This document shows positions 1 to 7,530 of a stretch of DNA of 45,203 bases, piece after piece (positions within the stretch are counted from its first letter, which is position 1; the number at the start of each line of letters is the position of its first letter). A model generated the notes under the pieces. That model saw only the letters and a program-made list of their open reading frames with translations. It made no database searches and was not told where the DNA came from. Made by a program: the position numbers and the translations under genes. The stretch comes from Streptomyces sp. AC555_RSS877 (GTDB lineage: Bacteria > Actinomycetota > Actinomycetes > Streptomycetales > Streptomycetaceae): the NCBI RefSeq assembly GCF_019049245.1, contig NZ_JAGMUK010000023.1, forward strand, positions 1 through 45,203, written 5' to 3'.

Positions 1-15
1 TTAGAACACGACAGA

Positions 16-50
16 GGGTGTGTGGGCACCCTCCGGGCACCCGCACACCC
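16..50. terminator. Hairpin, probable terminator of an upstream gene
   Basis: Two 11-base arms, GGGTGTGTGGG and CCCGCACACCC, pair with one G-T mismatch around a 13-base loop. There is no U-tract, which is usual for Streptomyces terminators. The gene it would serve lies outside the window. Confidence 0.5.
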
Positions 51-287
51 AACACCCCGTCAGGCGCCTCGCCAGGCGCCCCGACACCCAGCGCGCGGAG
101 GCCCCGCCGACGCGCAACACATCCACCTCGCCCCGGATCCCCGACGCCGCCGCGCCACCCAGCCCGCACCCACCCTTTCTCTCTCATTCGGGCAGGGAGA
201 GCGGCAGCAGAGGGGATGTCAGCAATGCGACCACGCCAAGAATGCCCATGTGACCTGTGGTTTCGTGCGGAGTCTGCCGATGGGTTG
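51..287. other. Non-coding lead-in
   Basis: I see no convincing gene here. All open frames are short, proline/arginine-rich and lack a ribosome site. It separates the edge hairpin from the repeat array and promoter of the first gene. Confidence 0.5.
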
Positions 288-360
288 CGCAACCCCGAGC
301 GCAACACCTAACGCAACGTCAGAATGCACCCCGGTACGCAACATCAGGCGCAACGAGGGG
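288..360. repeat. CGCAAC array with 12-bp period
   Basis: Exact CGCAAC hexamers start at 288, 300, 312, 337 and 349, and a degenerate TGCACC starts at 325. The spacing is 12, 12, 13, 12 and 12 bp. The array ends just upstream of the -35 of promoter P0. It could be an operator for a protein binding one face of the helix, or iterons. It takes the place of the GCAGGTCA box found in the later promoter copies. Confidence 0.6.
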
Positions 361-361
361 G

Positions 362-417
362 TTCCATCCCAACCCGAGATGCACTATTCTTTGAGTTCTG
401 GGGGAGGCGACCCCCGG
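362..417 (+). promoter_or_regulatory. Promoter module copy P0 (divergent)
   Basis: GATGCACTATTCTTTG at 379-394 matches the -10 region of the later copies (TATTCT at 385-390). The -35 is weak (TTCCAT, 17 bp away). A GGGGG/CCCCC hairpin at 398-417 follows, as in the other copies. The upstream GCAGGTCA box is missing; the CGCAAC array is there instead. Confidence 0.65.
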
Positions 418-446
418 AAACCGCAAGGAACAACGAAGGGGAAACC

Positions 447-815
447 GTGGAAATCAAGATCTCGGATGGCATTGTCAGCCGCGTACCCGGAGCGGACGCG
501 CCGATGAACGGCCTTGCCATTCAGGCCCGTACCGTCGCGAACTTCCTGCCGCTTTCCGTCCTGCGCGCGGGTGCCGATATCCTGCACAACGTCGACGACA
601 AATACACGGGGATTCGCGTCAACACCAAGCTCGGCCCGGTCGTTTTGGAAATGCCGACGGGTGACGCGAGTTACCGGCTCGTCCACCAGCTTCCCGAGCC
701 GAACAAGGCTGGTCAGACCGAAGTGGAAATGCGGCGCTTCCCTCAGATCTACAAGCCGCATGGGATCGCTCTCATTTTGGGCCAGTTCCTCGAATCGCGC
801 GGGTTTCTGAGCTAG
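447..815 (+). CDS. Hypothetical protein (122 aa)
   Basis: I do not recognise a family. The GTG start at 447 is chosen because GAAGGGGA lies just upstream, in the same leader (AACGAAGGGGAA) seen before the next two genes. The protein is soluble, without membrane segments. It opens with a beta-like stretch (MEIKISDGIVSRV) and ends with a helical segment rich in hydrophobics. It is the first gene of the plus-strand array and is alone in its unit: P0 lies upstream and P1 starts 44 bp after its stop. Confidence 0.75.
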   Translation: MEIKISDGIVSRVPGADAPMNGLAIQARTVANFLPLSVLRAGADILHNVDDKYTGIRVNTKLGPVVLEMPTGDASYRLVHQLPEPNKAGQTEVEMRRFPQIYKPHGIALILGQFLESRGFLS

Positions 816-858
816 CTGCCGTCCCTCCCTGAGAGTGGAGGGGGGAACGGGAAGGAAG

Positions 859-939
859 CGCAGGTCAGGGGTGGGTTTACTCACCCCTAATTTGCACTAT
901 TGTTGAAGTTGTTCGGGGGGCGGCGGTCTCGCCCCCCGA
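859..939 (+). promoter_or_regulatory. Promoter module copy P1
   Basis: The box GCAGGTCAGGGGTGGGTT precedes -35 TTTACT (876-881), a 16-bp spacer and -10 TATTGT (898-903). A perfect inverted repeat AGGGGTG/CACCCCT (867-873, 882-888, 8-bp gap) straddles the -35, as an operator would. The transcript would begin with a 9-bp hairpin (913-921 with 931-939). Confidence 0.85.
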
Positions 940-974
940 CCCGGCAGAAACCAACGTCGAAGGGGAAGCGACAA

Positions 975-1550
975 ATGGCAGAGCAGGGAGCCCGGCAGAT
1001 GCTGCCGGAGGTACAGAAGTACGTCGAGAGCGTTGAAGCGGCCACCACGGCTCAGAGCGCAGCCGTGACTGCGGCAGGCGAGAAGTACCCGGAGCGGCAC
1101 GGCTACGGCGAGGAGGGGCGTCGCCAGGACAGCGCCTACAGCGAGGAGATCCGCAAGGCCTACACCACGAGCGCCGCCGCCCAGAGGGCCGCATGGGAAG
1201 CCCTCAAGGCGTCCGGCGATCCGCTGGTGAAGTGGATCGCCGAGAACTGCGGGGAGTACCGGACTGAGGCTCAGCGCATCCTGGCCATCCTTCCCGCCAC
1301 GGTCGATGAGCTGGATGAGTTGGCCGACGCGCAGGGCTGGTGTGGCGTCTGGGGCGATTTCAGGCAGCGGGCAATCGATGCCGGAGTCATGCCCGGCATC
1401 ACCGCCCCGAGCCAGGCCAGGAAAGCGGTCTTCGAGCGGATCGACCGAGAGGGCTGCTGCCCCATGGGGCTGGGGTCGAGGCGACGCATCGGCCAGGCCC
1501 TGGACGCCCTTATCCAGGAAGCCCTGACCGCTGAGGCCAGCGCCCGCTGA
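975..1550 (+). CDS. Hypothetical protein (191 aa)
   Basis: No family is recognised. ATG at 975 follows CGAAGGGGAA with good spacing. The protein is predominantly helical and charged, rich in Ala, Glu and Arg, with no membrane segment. Two cysteines sit together near the C-terminus (EGCCPMG, about residue 160). It is the only gene between promoter copies P1 and P2, so it is probably monocistronic. It has the high-GC third positions of its neighbours and is likely a real plasmid gene. Confidence 0.75.
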   Translation: MAEQGARQMLPEVQKYVESVEAATTAQSAAVTAAGEKYPERHGYGEEGRRQDSAYSEEIRKAYTTSAAAQRAAWEALKASGDPLVKWIAENCGEYRTEAQRILAILPATVDELDELADAQGWCGVWGDFRQRAIDAGVMPGITAPSQARKAVFERIDREGCCPMGLGSRRRIGQALDALIQEALTAEASAR

Positions 1551-1562
1551 GACCCAAAACCG

Positions 1563-1643
1563 CCAGGTCAGGGGTGGGTTTACTCACCCCTGATTTGCAC
1601 TATTGTTGAAGTTGTTCGGGGGGCGGTGGCCCCGCCCCCCGAA
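1563..1643 (+). promoter_or_regulatory. Promoter module copy P2
   Basis: This is nearly identical to P1. The inverted repeat is AGGGGTG (1570-1576) and CACCCCT (1585-1591), with -35 TTTACT (1579-1584), 16-bp spacer and -10 TATTGT (1601-1606). A 12-bp perfect hairpin (1615-1626 with 1632-1643) lies at the expected start of the transcript. Confidence 0.87.
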
Positions 1644-1675
1644 CCGCAGAAGACAACAGCGAAGGGGAACATCGC

Positions 1676-2854
1676 ATGACTCAGCAGTACGCAGAGCGCG
1701 CCACGGCAGCAGCCCCCCGGGGCGCCCGGAACGCCGATCTCCGGGACCTGGTCACCATCCTGGAGGACCACAGGAACCGGAAGCTGGACGTCGTCACCTC
1801 CGCATCCGCTCTGTCGTTCCGTGACGGAAACGTCCAGGTCGAGGGCATCGAGCGCCAGATCACGGAAGAGGGCGTCACGGACGTGGACGGCACCTACCGC
1901 CCCACCGCCGTCGCGGACGAGGGCATCGCGGACAAGCTGAAGATCCCGGTGGGCTACCTCCGCCGCATGCGCGCCGAGAACGTCCCGCTCCTGGACGAGA
2001 ACGTGAACGCGTGGCTTCGCCAGGAGCCCGACCGCCGTTTCATGCTCCGTGCGCTCCGAGGCGACAGCGCCCCCGGCGCCGCGCCCGCCGCTGGCGTGGC
2101 CCGCGCGCTGATGTCCGACAGCTACAAGGTCATGGACAACCTTGACATTCTGCTGGCCGCCCTGGACGGCGTGCAGAAGTCCGGGCACCCGACCAACGTC
2201 ACAGGCTGCGATCTCACCGACCGTCGCATGTACGTGCGGGTGGAGTCCGAAGCGGTCGCCGTCATGGCGCCCGAGCTGCTCAGCGGGTACCGCTCACCGT
2301 TCGACGGCCGCAGTGGTGACGAACTCCCGATCGTTTCGGCCGGATTCGTCATCACCAACAGCGAAGTCGGGGCCGGTGCGTGGTCGGTGACCCCGCGTGT
2401 GGTCATGCGGGTGTGCACCAACGGCCTGACCATGCCCATGGACGTCATGCGCGCCGTGCACATCGGCGCCAAGCACGACGAGGGAGTGGTGTCCTGGTCG
2501 GAGGAGACCGAGCGGAAGGAACTCGCGGTAATCACGTCCAAGACCGCCGACGCGGTCCGGACGTTCCTCTCTCGCGAGTACGTCGAAGCGAAGCTCGGTG
2601 AGATTCAGGCCGCCGCCGGTAAGCCCGTGGCCGAGCCGACGAAGACCATCGAGCACGTCACGAAGTCTCTCAAGATCAGCAACGAGACCAAGGAAACGAT
2701 CCTCGCCCACTTCATTCGGGGTGGGCAGATCACGGCGGGCGGCGTGATGCAGGCCGTCACATCGACCGCGCAGACCCTCGCCGACGCCGACCAGGCCGCC
2801 GCCCTGGAAGCGCTCGCACTCCCCGCCCTCACGGCCGCCGCCGCACACGGCTGA
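1676..2854 (+). CDS. DUF932-like plasmid/phage protein
   Basis: The 392-aa protein resembles the DUF932 (phage/plasmid-like) family, which is common on actinobacterial plasmids and has no firmly known role. Supporting features are the central RALMSDSYKVMDN segment, the VRVES...APELLSGY stretch with an ITNSEVGAGAWSVTP motif, and the VMRVCTNGLT segment followed by a long helical C-terminus ending in an alanine-rich tail. The ATG at 1676 has GAAGGGGAA upstream. It stands alone behind P2 and is closed by a strong terminator at 2862. The length is slightly above the usual 300-350 aa. Confidence 0.75.
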   Translation: MTQQYAERATAAAPRGARNADLRDLVTILEDHRNRKLDVVTSASALSFRDGNVQVEGIERQITEEGVTDVDGTYRPTAVADEGIADKLKIPVGYLRRMRAENVPLLDENVNAWLRQEPDRRFMLRALRGDSAPGAAPAAGVARALMSDSYKVMDNLDILLAALDGVQKSGHPTNVTGCDLTDRRMYVRVESEAVAVMAPELLSGYRSPFDGRSGDELPIVSAGFVITNSEVGAGAWSVTPRVVMRVCTNGLTMPMDVMRAVHIGAKHDEGVVSWSEETERKELAVITSKTADAVRTFLSREYVEAKLGEIQAAAGKPVAEPTKTIEHVTKSLKISNETKETILAHFIRGGQITAGGVMQAVTSTAQTLADADQAAALEALALPALTAAAAHG

Positions 2855-2861
2855 CAGACCC

Positions 2862-2901
2862 CCGTGCGGGCCGGGCAACTCCCCCAGCCCGGCCCGCACG
2901 G
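2862..2901 (+). terminator. Strong hairpin terminator
   Basis: Perfect 15-bp arms (CCGTGCGGGCCGGGC with its complement) enclose a 10-base loop, 8 bases after the preceding stop codon. Confidence 0.8.
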
Positions 2902-3202
2902 GCCCGACCGTCCCCAGAGCGCGGAGCGTTCGCAGTAGTCGCCGGACACGGCGACCCAAGACCCCGTGTGGGTCGGGGCCCCCGCCCGGCCCACACGGTC
3001 CCCCGAGCGCGGAGCGCACCCGCCTCGCCCCTGCCGCGTAGCAGCAGAGCAGCACGTCTGCGGAGCAGACCGCGCGCGAGGAAGCCCCACTACACCCGAA
3101 CGCGGTGCGCGCCGCACCGCCCACCGCCCACCGCCCCACCGCCGTCCCCACACGGCCCCGCCGGCCTTTTGCTGACTACCTCTCGCCAAGGAGCAATCCG
3201 CC
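2902..3202. other. Intergenic region with second hairpin
   Basis: No gene is visible. A second hairpin (2964-2977 with 2985-2998, one mismatch) resembles the preceding terminator in sequence. GAGCGCGGAGCG occurs twice (near 2916 and 3004). No promoter-module copy is present, so the promoter of the next gene is not identified. Confidence 0.5.
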
Positions 3203-3691
3203 ATGCCCGCACGCCCCGGATTCATCCCCCCGGACAAGGCCGCAACCGAGGCCGCCATGGATCGCACACTGGACGCGCTGGCCGCCGTGTTCGAGGCCAT
3301 CGGCCCTGGCGAACGCACGCTGGACATCGCGATCATGCGGACCGACGGCATACCCCTGTGCCAGACAGTCGAATTCTCACCCACAACGAACATCGAGCTC
3401 AGCGGCATTCTCGGCGATGACGACTACTACACCCTTGCCGTGTTTCTCGTGTTCGCGCTGGAGGGCAGCACCGTCACCGGCGCCACTCTCATAGCCACCA
3501 CGGCCGCCGAGCCGCGCCCCCGCAGCTGCGGCTGGACCGTCCGTAACGGATGGCTGCACCCCATGAATACCGCCGCCGTCGAAGTCGCCCTCACCCCCTG
3601 CCCCGGCGTCGCCGCCGAGGACCGCGAGATCTACAGCGCTCCAGCCCTCCCCGAGCCGACCGCCAGCGACGAGGGAAGCGATCGTGCCTGA
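3203..3691 (+). CDS. Hypothetical protein (162 aa)
   Basis: No family is recognised. The start is firm: AAGGAG lies 7 bases before ATG 3203. The fold is probably alpha/beta, with an N-terminal helix (TEAAMDRTLDALAAVFEAIG) and alternating strands after it. Two ATA isoleucine codons (3350, 3491) are notable in such GC-rich DNA. Its stop overlaps the GTG of the next frame by translational coupling. Confidence 0.7.
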   Translation: MPARPGFIPPDKAATEAAMDRTLDALAAVFEAIGPGERTLDIAIMRTDGIPLCQTVEFSPTTNIELSGILGDDDYYTLAVFLVFALEGSTVTGATLIATTAAEPRPRSCGWTVRNGWLHPMNTAAVEVALTPCPGVAAEDREIYSAPALPEPTASDEGSDRA

Positions 3692-4050
3692 CACCCCCGC
3701 ACCAGCTGCGGACCCCATCGACGTCCCCGCCACCCGGCGTCACGCAGATATGGCGAGGCCGCGCCGTCCGCGATGCCATCGCCAGATGCCGCCGCAAACC
3801 CGTCGTCGGGTGGCCCGCAGGGTGGGCCCACCTCATGCCCGACTCCTCCGTCAGGTTCGACCTCGGAGGCTTCCCATGGAGCGCGCCGGACATCTACACC
3901 GACGAGCCCGCCGACGAGCCCGACACCTGGGGCCCGCCCTGCGGTGAGTGCAGATACCCCAAGTCTGAACACGACTTGTCCCGCCTGTGGCCCCGCTCGC
4001 GGGCCGACGGCAGCGGCTGCACCTGTTGGAGCTACTTCCCGCAGACGTAG
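3684..4050 (+). pseudogene. Small Cys-rich protein gene, apparent frameshift
   Basis: A GTG at 3684, with GAGGGA upstream and overlapping the preceding gene, opens a frame that reads MPDTPAPAADPIDVPATR and then turns into arginine-rich shadow sequence. From about 3735 the convincing coding frame is the next one (TQIWRGRAVRDAIARC...CGECRYPKSEHD...GCTCW), ending at 4050. That frame has no start before 3835. Removing one C from the CCC run near 3731-3733 would join the two into a protein of about 121 aa with a C-x2-C...C-x-C zinc-type motif. It is either a broken gene or an assembly indel. Confidence 0.5.
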
Positions 4051-4063
4051 CTGCCCACAAGCC

Positions 4064-4106
4064 CCGTGTGTCTTCCCCGACCTTCCCCAAGGGGGAAGGC
4101 ACACGG
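4064..4106 (+). terminator. Hairpin terminator
   Basis: CCGTGTGTCTTCCCC pairs with GGGGGAAGGCACACGG with small mismatches, 14 bases after the previous stop. Confidence 0.65.
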
Positions 4107-4139
4107 CCCCCAGGCCAGATCGCCGCTGGCCGCCCTTGT

Positions 4140-4179
4140 CTCCCCGCGCCCGCCCCTCCCCTTCGCCGGGCGCGGGGAG
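4140..4179. terminator. Second hairpin
   Basis: Perfect 13-bp arms CTCCCCGCGCCCG and CGGGCGCGGGGAG enclose a 14-base loop, between the terminator at 4064 and the next gene. It may be a second terminator or a leader structure. Confidence 0.55.
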
Positions 4180-4257
4180 ACCATCACCGCCCACCAGGCC
4201 ACGGCCACCGCATCAGCGCACCGGCCGCTACGTCGACCACCACCAGGAGCAGCCGCC

Positions 4258-5110
4258 ATGAGTTCGACGCTGAGCGTCGAGACACCCGCCGGCACCGTGC
4301 ACGCCACCGCCCGGCCCCGCGGACTCCGTCGTGTTCGACCTGGACGAAGCGATGCGCGGGAGCGTCCACGTCACCGGCACCCACCACGTCCGGCACTGGG
4401 ACCAGTTCACCGCCGTCCGCACCAGGGAAACTGAGGAGAACATCGTGCCGACCATGCTCGAACAGCTCGCTACTGGGGAGAAGCACGATCCGACGATCCT
4501 CCTGCCGAACGTTTGGTACGACCTGCTGCGTACCGTGGAGACGGTGTGCCCGTGCGGCAATACGACGAGCGTCCGCAACGGCGTCCTGACCGCGCACGAG
4601 CCGATGTCGACGTGGGACATGAACGGCACGCGGCGTGCGGTGATCCGTGACGCGTACGGCGTCGGGATCACCTGCCGCTACAGCGGACGGACCGTCACCC
4701 TGGCCGCCGCCCTGGAGCGCGACAGCGTTCTGACCCCCGCCGAGCGGCACGTCCGCGATGTCACGCAGGGTCGGCTGGAGGCAGGCATCACGGATACTGC
4801 CCCGGAGGGCTACGCCCTGCCGAAGCCGGTTGCTGCCCTGTTCGCGCTCGCTGAGGCGCACGGCTGGAAGACACAGCAGGCGTGGGCGCCCCTTGACGGG
4901 GGTTTCCTCCTGAACCTCCGTGTAGGCCGACCGGCCGACGGGGGCCGGAAGTGGCAGTACGACCTGCCCTATTTCGTCGCTTCAGGCGTCGCGCGCCGGA
5001 CCCGGTCCGGGCTGTGCGTCACGCCGGACCGCAGGGGTCAGCACGACACCCCGTCCATCAAGGCCATCACGGCCGTGATCCGGGCCAACCCAGCTCCGAC
5101 GGAGAGCTGA
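4258..5110 (+). pseudogene. Hypothetical protein gene, apparent frameshift near codon 20
   Basis: ATG 4258 has an AGGAG site and encodes MSSTLSVETPAGTVHATARP. The rest of the gene continues in the next frame (DSVVFDLDEAMRGSVHVTG...) to 5110. One extra C in the CCCC run near 4314-4317 would explain this. The main body (about 260 aa) has a CPCG motif near its middle and no recognised domain; a GTG at 4331 opens it but lacks a ribosome site. With the change corrected it would be a soluble protein of about 283 aa. It may be a decayed gene or a sequencing indel. Confidence 0.6.
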
Positions 5111-5284
5111 GGGAGGCGCGACGGGAGGCAACCCCGCAAGGCGGCGGCATTCCCGCTATCGCCAGCCGCGGGTGGGCTGCCGGCTTCCTCTACCGCTACC
5201 GCAAACCCGACCCGTCCGGATGCCCTCGGCGCACCGCCCCTCACCTACACGCCCCGCCCGCCCGACGAAGGAGATGTTCTGATC
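5111..5284 (+). pseudogene. Remnant of a duplicated 80-aa gene
   Basis: One frame here reads GIPAIASRGWAAGFLYRYRKPDPSG, close to the C-terminus of the intact gene at 5400-5642 (GFASREWAARFLYRYRKPEPSG). The N-terminal half and the stop context are missing. It is the decayed left half of a tandem duplication. Confidence 0.6.
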
Positions 5285-5407
5285 ATGCGTTGGCTGATGA
5301 GCCTCGGTGAACGCACCCGCCCCGACGCACCGACCTACGCCAGGGGCGATCGGATCGCCCCGCCCCCTCTCGCACCCGGAGCCGACCAAAGGAGCCACCG
5401 TGCCTGA
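5285..5407 (+). pseudogene. Truncated duplicate of the 123-aa gene (40 aa left)
   Basis: The first 19 codons (MRWLMSLGERTRPD...PTYA) are those of the intact gene at 5698. The sequence then runs into the leader of the 80-aa gene and stops at 5407, overlapping its GTG start. It keeps a good ribosome site, so a 40-aa peptide could still be made and could couple translation to the next gene. It is probably a relic. Confidence 0.55.
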
Positions 5408-5642
5408 GGAGTTCACGTTCACTGCCAACACCGGCTGGTACGGCTACCGCGTCCTCGACCGCCGGGAGCGCGCCACCTGCTACGGGGTCACCTGGTACCA
5501 CGCGGACTGCCGGGCATGGGTGGCCGAGTATCCCGGCGACCGCCCCGGCAGCGGCATCCGCATCCCCGGCTTCGCGAGCCGCGAATGGGCCGCGCGCTTC
5601 CTGTACCGCTACCGCAAGCCCGAGCCGTCCGGGCGCCCCTGA
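5400..5642 (+). CDS. Hypothetical small protein (80 aa)
   Basis: GTG 5400 follows AAAGGAG at ideal spacing. The protein is rich in aromatic and charged residues (GWYGYRVLDRRER...CYGVTWYHADCRAWVAEYPGD) and has two cysteines. No family is recognised. A decayed duplicate of its C-terminus lies immediately upstream. It is followed 55 bp later by the 123-aa gene, with which it forms the duplicated pair. Confidence 0.65.
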   Translation: MPEEFTFTANTGWYGYRVLDRRERATCYGVTWYHADCRAWVAEYPGDRPGSGIRIPGFASREWAARFLYRYRKPEPSGRP

Positions 5643-5697
5643 CGCACCGCCCCTCACCCACACGCCCCGCCCGCCCGACAAGGGAGATGTTCTGATC

Positions 5698-6069
5698 ATG
5701 CGTTGGCTGATGAGCCTTGGTGAACGCACCCGCCCCGACGTCCCGACCTACGCCGAGGACCCCGCCCCCGACCAGGCGCGCGCCCTGGCCCTGGTCGACG
5801 ACTTCGCCCAGCTCTTCACCGTCCTGAAGGAATGGCGGCAGGAGTACGGCGAGGAGCTGACCGCGTGGGCCGTACAGGTGGAGGCCGACGACGTCGAGAA
5901 CCTCCCCGCGGAACTCATCGCGCAGTGGGAATGGGAGGGCGCCCCGGTCCGCCTCGACACCCAGCGAGGGGGCTACGTGAAGGTGTCCGACTACCGCGAC
6001 GTCCCAGTGCGCCCCGGCATCAGCGCCCGCACCACCACCGGCCTCCCACTGTGGACCACCACACCCTGA
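5698..6069 (+). CDS. Hypothetical protein (123 aa)
   Basis: ATG 5698 follows AAGGGAG. The N-terminus (MRWLMSLGERTRPD) is followed by an acidic helical middle (DQARALALVDDFAQLFTVLKEWRQEYGEELTAWAVQVEADD). No domain is recognised. The first 19 codons are also present in the truncated copy at 5285. It belongs to a run of small plus-strand genes with short gaps and no promoter module between 1643 and 7241, so it is probably part of a long operon. Confidence 0.7.
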   Translation: MRWLMSLGERTRPDVPTYAEDPAPDQARALALVDDFAQLFTVLKEWRQEYGEELTAWAVQVEADDVENLPAELIAQWEWEGAPVRLDTQRGGYVKVSDYRDVPVRPGISARTTTGLPLWTTTP

Positions 6070-6120
6070 CGGGTCGCCTGACCGCCTCACACCGCCGCCC
6101 GTCGCAGAAGGGACCACACC

Positions 6121-6414
6121 TTGGCAACCTTCGGTCACATCACCCGCGAGCGCTGCGACCAGTTGGGCCGCGCCCTCACGGCCGCCGGCCTTTCCTGGAC
6201 AGACAACGGCCGTCAAGACAAGCCCGAGTTCCTCACCTACACCGCCACCGACGCGCACGGCCGCGAGTGGAGCATCAGCCCGGCCACCAGCCACCAGATC
6301 ACCCCGTCCCGCCCCGCGAGTCTGTGGCAGGCCCAGTGCACCGAGCCGATGCACTGGACTCTGGTCCTGTCCGCACGGGCAGTCGTCGACCACATCCAGG
6401 TTTTCCCCGCATGA
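6121..6414 (+). CDS. Hypothetical protein (97 aa)
   Basis: The start is TTG 6121, supported by AAGGGA nine bases upstream; no ATG or GTG is better placed. The small mixed alpha/beta protein (GHITRERCDQLGRALTAAGL...) has no recognised family. Its stop codon overlaps the ATG of the next gene (ATGA), so the two are translationally coupled. Confidence 0.65.
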   Translation: MATFGHITRERCDQLGRALTAAGLSWTDNGRQDKPEFLTYTATDAHGREWSISPATSHQITPSRPASLWQAQCTEPMHWTLVLSARAVVDHIQVFPA

Positions 6415-6614
6415 CTGGCCCACTGCGGCCGTGGCGCCCCGAGGACTTCGACGACCAGTGCGAGACGTGCGGCGCGCCTCCAGGCCAGTTGTGCAAGCCG
6501 CCGTGCGACACCGGCTACACCGCCGAAGACGCCCGCCGCGATGCCGAGATCCGCGACCAGGGCAGCGCGAGGGACCCCGCACCGAGCACCCCCCCCCACT
6601 ATCCGAAGGAGTGA
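6411..6614 (+). CDS. Small zinc-finger-like protein (67 aa), paralogue of 12523-12717
   Basis: It starts at ATG 6411 in a 4-bp ATGA overlap with the previous gene. The core motif is CETCGAPPGQLC, then C-DTGYTAEDARRDAE; four cysteines could bind zinc. A second gene at 12523 encodes the same arrangement, so this is a duplicated family within the window. The tail is disordered and proline-rich. Function unknown; a nucleic-acid-binding role is only inference from size and the Cys pattern. Confidence 0.7.
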   Translation: MTGPLRPWRPEDFDDQCETCGAPPGQLCKPPCDTGYTAEDARRDAEIRDQGSARDPAPSTPPHYPKE

Positions 6615-6624
6615 ACAGAGCGCC

Positions 6625-7236
6625 ATGACACGCGAGTTGACCACACAGGAGCAGTTCGACGCGTTCGCCGAGGAAGTGGCGCGGGAGCTGGGTACGCACT
6701 GCCGTACGGCCGAACTCACCGACTACGGGCGCGGTTGGGGACGGCTTGTCATTGACGGAGACGGCCGTGCCCTGCGCTTGTGCCAGCCCGACGACCGCCG
6801 CCCCGATCGCCTGAAGATCCACGCCGCGCTGCCGGACGAGACCAAGATGACCGCGCCGTCGATCGGGGTCACAGCCAGCAGCCCCCGCCATGTGGCCCGC
6901 GAGATCACCCGGCGGCTGTATCCCCTGCACGCCGAGGCCGCGCAGCAGGCCGCCGAAATCGCCGCACGGCAGGAGGCGGAGGAGAGCAGCCGCCGCGCCG
7001 TCGCTGAAGCCGTGGCCGGCGCACTGCCCGGGGCCCGGATCGAGGAGCAGTACCGGCGCACCCGGGTCATCTGGCAGCACGACACCAGGCCGCCCGGCGA
7101 GCACGGCCCCGTCCAGGTCGACAGCGTCACCGTGCTCGTCGGCCCCTCCGGTGAGGGGGTGCAGGCCGAAGCGTCCGGGCGCCCCAGCTCCATGATTGCC
7201 ATGCTGGCCGCGTTCGCCCAGGCAGCACGGGAGTAA
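6625..7236 (+). CDS. Hypothetical protein (203 aa) with coiled-coil centre
   Basis: ATG 6625 follows AAGGAGTGA. The N-terminal half is alpha/beta (RTAELTDYGRGWGRLVIDGDGRALRL). The middle (about residues 100-140, AEAAQQAAEIAARQEAEESSRRAVAEAV) is a strong helical, coiled-coil-like stretch. The C-terminus is again mixed. No family is recognised. It is the last gene of the operon before promoter copy P3. Confidence 0.7.
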   Translation: MTRELTTQEQFDAFAEEVARELGTHCRTAELTDYGRGWGRLVIDGDGRALRLCQPDDRRPDRLKIHAALPDETKMTAPSIGVTASSPRHVAREITRRLYPLHAEAAQQAAEIAARQEAEESSRRAVAEAVAGALPGARIEEQYRRTRVIWQHDTRPPGEHGPVQVDSVTVLVGPSGEGVQAEASGRPSSMIAMLAAFAQAARE

Positions 7237-7240
7237 GAAG

Positions 7241-7285
7241 CGCAGGTCAGGGGTGGGTTCCCTCACAACCTAAAGGCACTATTAT
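7241..7285 (+). promoter_or_regulatory. Promoter module copy P3 (drives a tRNA)
   Basis: The box GCAGGTCAGGGGTGGGTT is intact. -35 TTCCCT (7258-7263), 16-bp spacer, -10 TATTAT (7280-7285). The right arm of the inverted repeat is degenerate (CACAACCT). The next element downstream is the tRNA gene. Confidence 0.82.
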
Positions 7286-7424
7286 TGGAATTCGAGAAAC
7301 GGTTGCTGCCCACCGGTTCCCGCCCCCGCCTCGCCTCCGCAGACCCTCTCAGCCCGGCCCCCAGAACGAGGCCGCGCCCCGCCCGGCCTGGCCGAAGGGC
7401 GTGGCCCTCACAACCGCACACCGA

Positions 7425-7498
7425 GGTGCTGTAGCTCAGTTGGTAGAGCGCGGATCTTATAAGTCCTGAGGTCGTGGGTTCGAGTCCCACCAGCACCA
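7425..7498 (+). tRNA. tRNA-Ile, anticodon UAU
   Basis: The acceptor arms GGTGCTG (7425-7431) and CAGCACC (7491-7497) pair perfectly, with A73. The D-arm is GCTC/GAGC and the T-arm is GTGGG TTCGAGT CCCAC. The anticodon loop CTTATAA gives U33, anticodon UAU, A37, A38, which reads AUA. The anticodon stem has a weak outer pair (C-U) and the variable loop is 6 bases. No CCA is encoded. Bacteria usually read AUA with a lysidine-modified CAU tRNA, so a UAU gene is uncommon. It sits between promoter P3 and the gene at 7531. Confidence 0.85.
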
Positions 7499-7530
7499 CT
7501 CCAACACCGTTATTCACGACTGGAGTTGCG

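Larger units (their letters stand above)
5144..5758. repeat. Tandem duplication of a two-gene unit
   Basis: Bases 5144-5345 closely match 5552-5758. Both contain the C-terminal codons of the 80-aa gene, the shared intergenic GAAGGAGATGTTCTGATC-type leader and the first 20 codons of the following gene. The left copy is truncated on both sides. Confidence 0.7.

Noticed and set aside
288..360. CRISPR array
   Set aside because: Units are only 6 conserved bases in 12, with no repeat-spacer structure and no cas genes.
384..884. Long minus-strand frame opposite the first gene
   Set aside because: It spans the promoter and the plus-strand gene, has no ribosome site and is the usual high-GC antisense shadow.
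5488..7266. 592-aa minus-strand frame
   Set aside because: It runs antisense to five small genes that have proper ribosome sites and overlapping stops; the protein has no domain pattern.
7425..7498. tRNA as integration (attB) remnant
   Set aside because: No integrase gene or repeated tRNA 3' end is found in the window, and the tRNA sits behind the array promoter.
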